Notes under the pieces: generated by a model
Databases searched by the model: none
Seen by the model: only the letters and a program-made list of their open reading frames with translations
Told to the model about the DNA's origin: nothing
Assembly: GCF_016906535.1 (NCBI RefSeq)
Contig: NC_057377.1
Span: forward strand, 62,001 to 126,000
Reading direction: 5' to 3'
DNA: 64,000 bases
Origin: Rhizoctonia solani
Taxonomy: Eukaryota; Basidiomycota; Agaricomycetes; Cantharellales; Ceratobasidiaceae
In this document: positions 23,478 through 33,733 of the stretch, one piece after another
How positions within the stretch are numbered: the stretch's first letter is position 1
Layout of the letters: each line of letters begins with the position of its first letter
Translations under genes and position numbers: made by a program

Positions 23478-24717
23478 AAAGCTCTCACTGCTAGAAATTG
23501 TCCTGCTAAGTTCTTCTTGCGCTCCCCACTATCCCAGCGTGCCCATCTTCAGCTCTATTGACGCCTTGGCCTACAACCCTTGCCTCAACATCAATTGCTA
23601 CATCATGAACAGCCCAGAAGCAATGAGATCACACCTAGACAGCTCTGCCAACATCATTCTTGCTCTGATGAGCGCCAGCAGCCACAACAAGGTCAGGTTC
23701 TTCAAGTGCAACGTGTACAAGCACCCCAAGTGGGGATTCCTCTATTGGCTTAACCCCAGGGGAGAACAAGGACCAGTCACACTGTATGGAAAGCAAGTAT
23801 ATTGCTGGTAGCACTTCATTGCCTCCCATCCAGGTGCTTTCAAGGATCTGGCACAATGGCATTGCCATGGGTTTGCTACTCCACCCCCCACAGTCTCCAC
23901 ACTTCCATCTGCAAGGGAGCTGACCTAGGGAATGCAGAACCTCATTCTGCTTTACCCAGCAGACCCACCAGCCAACACAAGCAAGCCAGCAACACCAGTG
24001 ACCCCTCCAGCACGCCCAGACACTCCCAGGCCAACAGAGGCGCATGCACCAGCACCCTTGCCGTTCCCCTTGTTCCCCAGCACGCCAGACACTCACTGGA
24101 CCCCAGGTGACTTGTCTCAAATGAGGGAAATGCAATGGGAGCCTCAGAGCTACCCAGGATGGAACATGTCACAACCAAGAATGAAATGACTGCTGTGAGA
24201 TATTGAGACAATTCACAGAGGAGAGAGTGGGAAATTGACAAGGTGAATTGTTCTTGGGGTTTCCAAGCCAATTCACAGTCTTCTTTTATAACAAAAAGAA
24301 AAAAAAAGGGTAAATACAAGGAGAAGGGACGTTGTCCAGGCTGCACAACTTGAAAGCAAGATGGAGCATATGGCTCAGAAGCTCTACACATTGAACCAGG
24401 CCGGTGCGCAGCAAGATAAGCAAGATAGAAGCACTTAGAGCGGAATAAGTCCAGACTAAATGCAAGAAGGGAACAAGGAAGAGGGAAGAACTGTACACAC
24501 AGATTAGATGGATACAGATGAGTTCCCCAGACCTATGCAGTGAGGGGAGGAAGGAAGTGACAGGCAACACATAGTCATGTCAGGAGGTAAGGCTCATGAC
24601 AGAGCAAGGAGGAAATGAGAAGGAATGTGGAAACATTTGAAGGCAGTGAGAATGAGGAGCTGTTTAGCTTTGAGGAGCTACTTGCTATTGATTGTTCTGA
24701 ATGGATATAAACAGCCC
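23478..24717 (+). pseudogene. Accessory ORF downstream of chromodomain (plus copy)
   Basis: A reading frame follows the pol stop and includes SSIDAL, KWGFLYWLNP, WHFIASHPGAF and a proline-rich tail. It continues after a solo LTR (24167-24601) with EEMRRNVETFEG and ends in CSEWI at about 24717. A related frame occurs on the minus strand at 27187-28430 with the same order of blocks. I do not recognise the domain. It lies inside the element, between pol and the polypurine tract, so it belongs to the transposon and not to the host. This copy has small frame breaks near 23812 and 23928. Confidence 0.7.
24167..24601 (-). mobile_element. Solo chromodomain-Gypsy LTR inside the accessory ORF
   Basis: The 435-bp LTR is in reverse orientation. 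Flanks are GAACA and GAGCA, a 5-bp duplication with one change. Removing it with one repeat restores GWNKEEMRR, matching the minus-strand copy of the ORF. Confidence 0.88.
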
Positions 24718-24740
24718 TCTGTCACTGCCTAAGGGCTTTT

Positions 24741-24752
24741 GAGGGGGGGCAA
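24741..24752 (+). other. Polypurine tract
   Basis: GAGGGGGGGCAA lies immediately before the 3' LTR, the normal position of the plus-strand primer in LTR elements. Confidence 0.8.
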
Positions 24753-25211
24753 TGTCATGAGCCTCACCTCCTGACATGACCATGTATTGCCTGTCACTTC
24801 CTTCCCCCCCCCCTGGTGCATTTACCTGGGGAACCCATCTGTATCCATCCAATCTGTTTGTACGGTTCCTATCTTCCCTGTTTATGGTTTTCCCACTTCC
24901 TTCTTCTCTTCTTGCACTTAGTCTAGACTTATTCCATTCTAAGTGCTTCTATCTTGCTTATCTTGCTGCGCACCGGCCTGGTTCACTGTGTAGAGCTTTT
25001 GAGCCATATGCTCTATCCTGCTTCCCAGTTATGCGGCCTGGGCGCCGTCCCTGCTCCTTGGATTTACCCCCTTCCATCTTTTGTTATAAAAGAAGACTGG
25101 GAATTGCCTTGGAAACCCCAAGAACAATTCACCTTGTCAATTTCCCACTTTCTCATCCGTGTGAATTGTCTCAATATCTCACAAGCAGTCATTTCATTCT
25201 TTGTTGTGACA
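24753..25211 (+). repeat. Chromodomain-Gypsy LTR (3' LTR)
   Basis: A 459-bp LTR starts TGTCATGAGCC and ends GTTGTGACA. It has TATAAAAG at 25085-25092 and AGAACAATTCACC at 25121, the predicted transcript start. No target duplication is shared with the 5' LTR. Confidence 0.9.
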
Positions 25212-26147
25212 CTTCATGAACAACATACTCTATGAATTGCTTGATATCTCTGTGGTTGTGTACTTGGATATTATGATATTCTATAAATCAAGAGAAGAGC
25301 ATGTGGAACATATCAAGGATGTCTTATCTTGTTTGCTGAATCTTAGTCTATTCTGCAACCCTACCAAATGCTACTTCTTGGTTGCAGAAGTGACCTACAT
25401 TGGTCGCATGATTACTACTGATGGCAACTCCGTGGAGAAAGACAAGTTACAAGCAATCATAGACTGGCCTGGACCCCAGATTGTGAAATAAGAGCAATCA
25501 TTTGGTTTTGCAAACCTCTATTGCTGCCTTGTTCTTAGCTTCACTCACTTGGCACTTCCCTTGAACAATCTTACTCAGAAGGAATAATCATAGATCTGGA
25601 AAAAAGAACAGAAGGCTGCATTTGATGCAATTAAGGCAGAAATTTGCAAGCAGCCTATTCTTTCTCACCATGATGATCCTTAGCCTTACACCTTGGAAAC
25701 AGGCACTTATGGAACAACCACAGGCACTGTGCTATCTAGGAGAAAGGAAGATAGTGGCTCACACCCTGTTGATTTGATTTCAGCCAGCTTCTCACCGGCT
25801 TGGCTGAACTAAGACACACATGACAAGGAGCTACTTGCCAGCATTTGCGCATTTGAGCATTGGAGAATCTTCCTGGAAGGAACTGGCTAGGCAATCACTC
25901 TGTTTAATGATTACAAAAATCTGGAGTAGCAGAAATCAGCCAAAACAATCAACAGGCATCATGTGCACTTGCATCTGCTGGCATACTACAACTTTGCCAT
26001 TGTTTGCAGACCTAGGAAACAGTCACAGAGACATGACGCCCTGTCAAGCCGCCTAAACACCACCTCAGCTGCTGTCTCAGAGCCTAAATCCATGGCCCAC
26101 AGTTGTGAACCTAAGTTTAAGGATGACACAAATCAGAATAGGCCACT
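25212..26147 (+). pseudogene. Gypsy pol fragment: RT end and RNase H
   Basis: The fragment starts at the MNNI segment just before the RT catalytic box and runs through RNase H (YTLETGT, HDKELLASICAFEHWRIFLEG) to the integrase linker. The RT box reads YLDI in place of YLDD, and several stops are present. It begins exactly at the LTR end and finishes at another LTR, so it is a piece of a separate, older copy. Confidence 0.85.
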
Positions 26148-26345
26148 TGTCATGAGCCTCCTGACGTGCCTGTGTATTCTATGTTGCTCCCTTCTCCCCT
26201 AGTGCGTGTGTCTGGGGAACTCATGTACATCCCATCCCATCTGTATCCATCTGATCTGTTTGTTTGTTTCCTTTCTACCTTGTGTGTGCTCTTCCCACTT
26301 CTCTGCCCCTTTCTTGCACTCTGTCTGGACAAAGTTTGTTCCAAG
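26148..26345 (+). repeat. Chromodomain-Gypsy LTR, 5' part only
   Basis: TGTCATGAGCC starts the repeat, which is cut off at about 26345 where a reverse copy begins. The two together form an inverted LTR pair. Confidence 0.8.
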
Positions 26346-26776
26346 TCATAACCAAGAATAAAATGACTGTTGTTAGAAGAAAATGGGAAATTCTCAAGGT
26401 GAATTGTTCTTGGGGTTTCCAAGGCAATTCCCAGTCTTCTTTCATTACAGAGTGAAAAGGGTAAATACAAGGAGAAGGGGAAGTGTCCAGGCCATACAAC
26501 TGAGAAAAAAGATGGAGCATATATCTTAGAAGTTCTACACAGTGAACCAGGCCGGTGCGCAGCAAGAAAAGCAAGATAGAAGCACTTAGAACGGAATAAG
26601 TCCAGACTAAGTGCAAGAAGAGAAGAAGGAAGTGGGAAAACCATAAACAGGGAAGATAGGAACCGTACAAACAGATTGGATGGATACAGATGGGTTCCCC
26701 AGGTAAATGCACCAGGGGGGGGGGGAAGGAAGTGGCAGGTAATACATAGTCATGTCAGGAGGTGAGGCTCATGACA
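26346..26776 (-). repeat. Chromodomain-Gypsy LTR, reverse copy
   Basis: This near full-length reverse LTR ends GGCTCATGACA. It is followed directly by another reverse LTR piece. Confidence 0.85.
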
Positions 26777-27134
26777 CCAAGCCAATTCACAGTCTTCTTT
26801 CATAACAAAATAGAAAGGCAGTAAATACATAGAAAAAGCGGTGTCCAGTCTGTACAAATGAGAGGGAAGGTGGAGCATATTGTCAAAAGGCCCTGTACAG
26901 TAAGCCGGACCAGCGTGCAGCAAGATAAGCAATATAGAAGCACTTAGAATGGAACAAGTCCAGACAAAGTCCAAGGAAAGAGGAAAGAAGAGGGAAGGAC
27001 ACAAACAAGGAAGGAAAACATACAAATAGAACAGATGGACACTAATCAAGTAGAAGGTGGGTTCTCTAAGTACATGCAGGCAGGGGGGAAGAGAGTGAAC
27101 AAACCAGTACACATGTCAGGAGAGGCTCATGACA
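26777..27134 (-). repeat. Chromodomain-Gypsy LTR (3' LTR of minus-strand remnant), truncated
   Basis: This LTR lacks its distal part. On the minus strand it is preceded by a purine-rich tract (GAAGGGGGGCAT), which marks it as the 3' LTR of the element whose accessory ORF lies at 27187-28430. Confidence 0.8.
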
Positions 27135-27186
27135 ATGCCCCCCTTCAAAAAGGTCTTTAGGCAGTGACAAAGAGCTGCTTGAATCC

Positions 27187-28430
27187 ATTAAGAGTAATCA
27201 ATTGCAAGCGGTTCATCAAATGTGAACATTTTCCCTTCCCCAGTGCTTTCAAAAGACTCCACATTCCTTCTTATTTCTTCATTGCTCCATCCTAGGTAGT
27301 TCTGAGGCTCCCAATGCGTCTCTCTCACAGGAGACACATAAACTGGTGTCCAGTTAGTGTTTGGCATGCTGGAGAAAAGTGGAAATGGGAGGGGAACTGG
27401 TACATGTTCTTCTGTTGGCCTGAGAGTGTGTGGGTGTGGTGGAGGCGTCAATGACAAGTTGGGAGCAGTGCTGTAAGCTGGTGGGTTGGAAGGATAGAGC
27501 AGAATTAGGTTTTGCATTGCTTCAGTGAGCTCCCTTGCTGTGGGAAGCACAGAGACAGTGGGTGGAGGGGTAGCAAACCCATGTAAACTCCCTGAAAGCA
27601 CCAGGGTAGGAGGCAATGAAATGCCACCAGTAATTTACCCTTTTTTCATATAGGAAGTTGGCTCCATCTGCACCATTGGGATCAAGCCAATATATAAATC
27701 CCCACTTGTGGGGCTTGTAGTTGTTGCACTTGATGAATTTGACCTTGTTCCTGCTGTTGGTGCTCATTGTCACGACTCAGCTCGGACCTATGGTTCAAGG
27801 GGGCTTAAAGTCCGTGGCACTATCACCAATGGACTATGAAACGCAGAGGGGCGACTAGGGCCCAGGGGATATGGATGTGGGTAGAGGGCGACGAGGGCCT
27901 TGGATATGTTTATAAGTAAATGAGCACTAATGGCCAACAAGGGGCCTGGGCTAAGGGTGTGAGAGAGCTAAGGATGAATTGACAAAGAGGTCAAGTCTTG
28001 CTGTTTAGCGGCGACTTGACCCTGCTTATATACATGAGTGAAGCCACATCAAAAACAACAGTACTAAATAGTGAGTCATTTTACAATTTCACATCATATA
28101 TCAAATATGTCATGTGATCTTGATGAGTCATAAATATATACCAAAAAAGGAAAGTGTCTCGGAAAAAAGGTAGAAAATAGTAAAAATCCATGTCATGCCG
28201 ATGAAGGTCATGACACTCATTAGTGTTTGTATGATGTTGGCAGCACTGTCCAAATGCACCTTCATCTCTTCTGGTCTGCTGAGAATGTAGAAGTTAATGG
28301 CTATGCAGTAATCCCAAGGCAGGGCATCAATTGATTGAAAAGTGGGCATGTTGAGATGGAGCAGAGTGCAAGAATAAAGATTTGAAGCAAGTTTTGGCAG
28401 TGAGAGTGTGCAGAACAGCAAAGTATGCAC
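27187..28430 (-). pseudogene. Accessory ORF downstream of chromodomain (minus copy)
   Basis: The minus-strand frame shows FQSIDALPW, EEMKVHLDSAANII, KWGFIYWLDP, WWHFIASYPGAF, GFATPPPTVS, a proline-rich stretch and NEEIRRNVESFE. It is split by repeat D at 27768-28215, and removing D rejoins LMSTNSRNKV. One frame change occurs near 27600. Its order of blocks matches the plus copy at 23478-24717, although the two lie in different, oppositely oriented elements. The role is unknown. Confidence 0.7.
27768..28215 (-). mobile_element. Repeat D, copy 1 (LTR-like)
   Basis: A 448-bp repeat has plus-strand ends TGTCACGACTC and AGGTCATGACA, flanked by the perfect duplication CTCAT (27763-27767 and 28216-28220). 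The second copy is at 56620-57065. Orientation is uncertain. It is probably a solo LTR. Confidence 0.9.
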
Positions 28431-28945
28431 TTTTGTACCTGTAGGGATGCTTTACCAGCTTGCCTCTTTTAACCCTTTATTATAGGGGGTCTGGCTCAAG
28501 GAGGGGTTGAGCAGAACCTTAAATCAAATCACATTTCTCCACCCAAACCCACTAAATAACCTGCCCCAAAAGTGAAATTTCATTAGTAGACCACTTGATT
28601 CCGCATTGATCTACATACTTATCATGGCAATTCAAAATCATTTGTTGAAATTCATGTCTTTAATATTTCACATTAAATTGCAGTTACGTGCAAGGATCTA
28701 TTAGATAAGCAACCCTGAAAATGATATTCTACTAATAAACCACGTGATTCAGCGTTGATTCATATACATATCATTTCAATTTGCAAACATCAATCAAATT
28801 CATGTACTAACAGCCCAACAGAGCATGCACCTTCCATTTTTGGAAGTTAGGACTAGCATAAATGGAAAGAGAGGGTTGGATTACCCTGTGCAATGCAGTT
28901 CCAAGGATAGATATAGTGTATGAGAGGAAAAAATGAAAAATAAAG

Positions 28946-29122
28946 TAAATTTAACACATTTTGTTGAAGTGGGTAACTTCTGAAAAATGGACTAAATTTG
29001 GTCCATTGTTTGTTTGGTGCTCATCAAAAAGTTGCCCAGCACAAACAAAGCAAGAATGGACTAAATTTAGTCCGTTTTTCAGAAGTTGCCCACTTCAACA
29101 AAATGCACTAAATTTACTTTCA
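28946..29122. repeat. Foldback hairpin within repeat A
   Basis: Two arms of about 65 bp containing GTAAATTTA, TTTTGTTGAAGTGGG and GGACTAAATTT are inverted copies of each other around a loop near 29011-29055. The other repeat A copy retains only the outer 20-bp stem with a short spacer. Confidence 0.85.
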
Positions 29123-29483
29123 CAAATTATGACTAGATTTGCCACCATGGCTGCCCCATCCCCACACTTATGGCCTCCACTCAAGTTAGCCTTTGAGACA
29201 CCTGTATGTTGGTTTGCCAGCTCCTTCTTTCTGCCCATGCCACATGTCTCTGTGTGCTTTGTGTGTACTGTCTACATGATTCCCTCTCTGTGTTTTTCCT
29301 TGTAGATTTCTGTGGTTTGGTTTCTACAAGAAGTTTGCCTTAATTGAAATGTAGCTCTGATGCTTTCTGTGTATGTGGGGGCATTTATTCAAAAAAGAAG
29401 AAGAAAAAGAATTGCCACATGAGGGGCAGCACATATAATCAAGAACAATGAACTCACACTCACTGCACACCTGCTACATCACA

Positions 29484-29804
29484 TCACATGCAAACACCAC
29501 TGCCATAAACCCATGTACATCTCTCCACCCTTCCTCTTGCATGGTCCATCAACTCCAGGTTCAGACAACAGTTGGCCAGTTCCATTGTTACCAATTGATT
29601 GAACATGGCAAGGTGCTCAACAAAGGCATGCAACAAGTATCCAAGCTGGAGGTTCAAATGCATGGTGTTCAGGCCAATTTTGAGAATATTCTCTAGTGCT
29701 GCACAGTATGCTGCTTTGTTGTCACCAGAGTACTGCTCTGGATCACTACCAATAAAAAATGTATCTGGGCTAGAAATAGTGAGTTCTTGTAACTTGTTGG
29801 CCAA
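29484..29804 (-). pseudogene. Conserved ORF inside repeat A, second copy
   Basis: This 106-codon frame is nearly identical to that at 16368-16688, and most differences are single residues. The frame stays open upstream in both copies. Function is unknown. Confidence 0.45.
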
Positions 29805-30360
29805 TGTAGGTAAGGCCTTGATGTATTCAGGAGGGGCACCAAGAGAAAGCTGTTGTAGTACCAGAAATTTGAGCCAAGCTAAAGGTTGGTCTGTTTACTA
29901 CAGCATATTTTCTGGAGGATTGTCATGTTCTCCAATCCCTGTTGTCAGAGTTAGGATCTGCAAGCAAGGGAGTTGACAGAAGAGTGAAAGGGAGCTGTGT
30001 TGCAGCAGCTTGTGCAGGGACTGTGATGTTATGGAATGGATAATTTAGACATATGCACCCCTAATTGCCAATAGTGAATAGTGCAAACTAGAGTAATCAT
30101 ACTTGCTCTATCCAAGTATGGGCATGCACATTACTATATTTGGAAACTGGCAGTGCTACAAGACATTTTATACTTTATTTCCTCATTGCACTTGCATATA
30201 TACACATTTGATCATGCTAAGTGATCATACTATTATTTCTATGATTTTAGTACCATACATTTATATGCAGGAACAGTACTTACAGAGCATGGAACAAGTG
30301 CAAGTAAGCATGGAAGCACCAGCACTTAGTAACTGCAAATAAGTGCCAAAGGTTGGCAGA

Positions 30361-30794
30361 TGTCATGACCCATGCCTTTGCTGGCATGTCTCCTGACCAA
30401 GCCACCTACTAATAGGATATGCCACAGTCTTCAGAAGGCCGCATATACTCACATATATGCAGTCAGAACTGTCATTACCCTAAGCGCTCATGACTTAGAG
30501 ACTGACAGTCCACCAGGGTCACCTGACCTCCCCCCCTCCAGTCCTTTATCAAATACTATACTAAACTACTACAGATTTGAGGTGGGGGGGGATGACATAA
30601 TCTCTTCTATAATAATATATTATTCAGACCTTGCCCACAGGCATTAACATTGGCCCACAGCTAGTGGGGCAGGGGGAGTGCAACATCCCCCAGTGACCTA
30701 TATTATTAATATATCACTGTGCATCATATATACTCTATATATCTTTGACAGTGGATATACATGGTAATAACCCTTCCAGATATGGGTTATGACA
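30361..30794 (+). mobile_element. Repeat B, second complete copy
   Basis: The 434-bp copy runs from TGTCATGACCCAT to ATGGGTTATGACA. It interrupts repeat A on the left. No target duplication is seen (GCAGA against CAATC), so one flank has probably been rearranged. Confidence 0.88.
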
Positions 30795-30841
30795 CAATCC
30801 TGTTCTGTTGCATTTCTGTTAGCACAGTTATGGACTATAAA

Positions 30842-31402
30842 TGTTGTAGACACACTCTATAACATGGATTTATTTCTGATTTTCTCAAATTTAAACAAAC
30901 ACAAACAGGCACCCTTTTTGATCATGTGACTTTGGCGCTTATGTGATACCCTAAGCAACTAGCCATGTCCCCTCCATTGCTTAGTCAACTATGTAGCCAC
31001 CTCCACCTTGATGACATCATGGGTGACATACATGCATGAATAAGGCTGCTGATGGAGTGGGCTTCTTATTGGTTATGATATTTGTAATTAGCACTGCCTT
31101 GTAACTATATATAAGGAGGGCAATCAAGCATGGTAATCCCCAGGTTGATTACCTCTTGTTGCAACCCCACATTATACAAGGGCCTTAAGCCCAGTAAGAT
31201 ATTTACCTAGTTATTCAGTCACTGCCTTAAGCAGCTTCATTGCTGTATGTAGATAGCTCACTGCTGCCTTAAGTGGTTTTGTCATTATTGTATAGTTGTT
31301 TGTTGTTGTAGTATAGGTACCCATTGCCTTAAGCAACTCATCCTTTGTACACTGCAGCCACAAGTGCCATCCCACACACCATCCCGGACTATGTCTAGGA
31401 CA
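30842..31402 (+). mobile_element. Solo LTR, Gypsy-like family 1, copy 2
   Basis: The copy runs from TGTTGTAGACA to TGTCTAGGACA with a TATATAAGG box. Flanks are ATAAA and ATAAG, a 5-bp duplication with one change. Confidence 0.85.
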
Positions 31403-32048
31403 ATAAGTAAGCTTGTGTTTCTCTTGCTTTGATCTGCAGTCAGTTAATCACAATTTTTGTAGCCCTCCAGTAATTGGTATCATTCCCAACATACCAACAC
31501 AGCCCATTCAAACCCAGGCCACAGAAATCTTTTGGCTTCTGACTCAAATTCTGGTTAGTCAGATACATACTGAAGTTACATATGGGGTTATTCAGCTCAT
31601 AGTAATTTGTTAGAGAATGGTTTGGGGTCACTGTTCAATTGAGGTGTACCCATAATTTGGTGTCTTGGGTGAATAAGTATATTTGTTTTGAATGTATGCT
31701 AAAATACCTGACCAGTATACTACAGGGCCATTTAATGTGTGGACAGCAATTGGCCTATGTATAACCATATTGGAGGTGCCTGACAGGAAACCTCAGCAAT
31801 GCATAAGGTTATCTCTTGGTAAGAAATTAGATGACTGTTATATGAGCAACCTGTGTCCACAAGCTAATATAGTGAATACATGTACAGAGTGCAACCTTGG
31901 AGCTCCTAACCAGGTCAATTTTTGCCAAGGCATGGGTTTGGTTGTAGAGTCACATTGTAGTGTCTCAACTGTACCTGAAAATCTATTAGGTACTACAAGC
32001 AGTGACCATCTTAACTTGCATGACAATATTTATGACCAGGACAGTATG
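31403..32048 (+). other. Low-support coding-like stretch
   Basis: An open frame of 120 codons (31692-32054) lies between two LTR-like repeats. Its composition is protein-like, with several Cys residues, but I recognise nothing. It could be an exon of a lost host gene. Confidence 0.3.
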
Positions 32049-33549
32049 TGTTAAGAGTTGTGTAAGTACAGGAGTAAGAAAGAATCACTATATACAAAAT
32101 GTCTATGAGAATAGCTAAGAACTAGTATTATGTATCAGAATATTTGCACAGAATATATGCACAATGTATGCTAAGTTTGTTGGAAATAGACAACTCCTAA
32201 CAAATAGTCTACCAACTATCAAGTGCAGGTGGTTGGTTATGTATAGTATCTTAGACTAATGTTACTTAAGCCTAAGTGACTAAGGGTATGTATACTTAAG
32301 GTCTCTGGGGTAGTACCTTAGGTAAGTGGGTTACCTGACTAATGTACAGGATTTACAGGGTTTGCCTAATAAGTATAGGACTTAAATATGCTTGAGTAAG
32401 ACTTAAGACTTATGTATGGGGTGTGCCTAAAATGTATCTAGGATTTATGAGATATTATAGATAAAGATATCTACAATATGGGAGTATGGTGGATTGAAAC
32501 ACTATCACTCAATCACAACAATCCTTACAGTATTGTTGCGCTATACTTGATCTTGAGCTCAACAACTGTCACAGTCAAAGGGCACAGGGTTGCAGTAAGT
32601 AAAGTAATAGGCTACCATGTGTCTGTTGGGACTGGCCTATGGTCTTAGTGTGCCAAATAACCTCCTATGCTATTTACAGTGAGTCAATCACTAAAGTAAA
32701 TGCGCAGATAAGCTGTTAAAGGCTTGTGTGTATATGTCAATACATAAGAGTGGATAAATGGATGCATTAGAAGCGTCTTCACAGGGTCCTTTTATACCCT
32801 GAGAAGGCACACAAACAAGTATATACATCATTGGTATCAAGAGAGGGTACAGGAGGTACAGGTGGCAACTGAAACACTTGAGGGAGCCAATACTTTGGTA
32901 CAAAGTAAATAACAACAGTCCCTAATATTTGCCCCAAGGCAGTATTTACCTATGTGAGTGCCTGGATGTCCCAAGGCTAAGTGTTTCATCCTTGGAGTAA
33001 TCAGTCCCAAAGGTATGATACCCCTGAATTGGGTACTTACAGTAAATAGGGCATAATGCTGCCAAATGTTTATGTGTTCTGAGTGTTTGAGCTGTTGTTA
33101 TGGAGCACACAAACTGGCACACCTAGGCACAAGAGATTTGGTAGTGTGGGATGCCCAGGTGATGGAGAAAAGGAGCATTTAGTGTGCTTGCACTTAAGTG
33201 CTGATTAAGTCTCAGAGTGCTTGCCTATGCAACAGGGGGGACCCTGAATATATCTGTGCATAGCCACAAGATAGAATCTTGTATGATAAATACTACAAAC
33301 CAGGAAAATATTCTTTATTACTGCCTGTAAGTCCAGATGAAATTTTATATATTTAAATGGACAGGAAAACAGCATATATGCAGAAGATATTGCATATTGA
33401 GGGTATTCCTGAGGCTTATAGATTTGGCCAAGGTTGCAATTGGAAAGAGAGACCTTGAAAACCTTATTTTGCATCTTCAACTCATTTTATCTACTGTAGT
33501 ATTTGTGATGTAATAAATACAATAAGTACAGATCAAATGGTAAATGTGA
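32049..33549 (-). repeat. Repeat C, long LTR-like, copy 1
   Basis: A repeat of about 1.5 kb is shared with 43877-45381. On the minus strand it has a TATA box (GGTATAAAAGG near 32795) and ends in CTCTTAACA, which fits a long LTR. Its other end has lost the terminal ATAACA next to a 173-bp repeat. Many positions that are CpG in the 44-kb copy are TpG or CpA here. Confidence 0.85.
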
Positions 33550-33554
33550 TATCT

Positions 33555-33727
33555 TGTCATAAACAGAGGAAAATAGAACTAGCCAGAATTGAACCAGCTT
33601 GACCACTAAGCCATAGAGCCCTATTATTCCTCTGTTGACAACCCATGATTACACCTGCTACCCCCCAAATTTGGGCTTGGGCCAGCATGCAACCACTTAT
33701 ACTGGTTGTGTGACCATATCCAGCACA
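33555..33727 (-). mobile_element. 173-bp tRNA-box repeat, copy 6
   Basis: The copy is flanked by the perfect duplication TATCT (33550-33554 and 33728-33732). The right duplication overlaps the TA of the adjacent Tc1 element. Confidence 0.92.
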
Positions 33728-33733
33728 TATCTA

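Larger units (their letters stand above)
28470..30360 (+). repeat. Repeat A, second copy, truncated by repeat B
   Basis: This copy is in inverted orientation relative to 15720-17560. It includes LINE-3'-UTR-like sequence at 29125-29400 with an A-rich end, then the conserved 106-residue frame on the minus strand. It stops at TTGGCAG where repeat B begins. Confidence 0.85.

Noticed and set aside
24286..27112. ORFs of 90-170 codons in both directions (leucine/serine-rich)
   Set aside because: They lie entirely in LTR copies and recur in each one, so they are shared LTR sequence and not genes.
1..30794. One large inverted duplication spanning repeats A, B and E
   Set aside because: The order is B-A-E at the left edge, A-B-E (reversed) at 15.7-19.8 kb and A-B at 28.5-30.8 kb, so the repeats moved independently. 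Only A itself is duplicated in inverted form with its junctions.
31692..32054. Intact small gene
   Set aside because: There is no motif, no supporting homologous copy in the window and no clear start context, so it is kept only as a low-support stretch.
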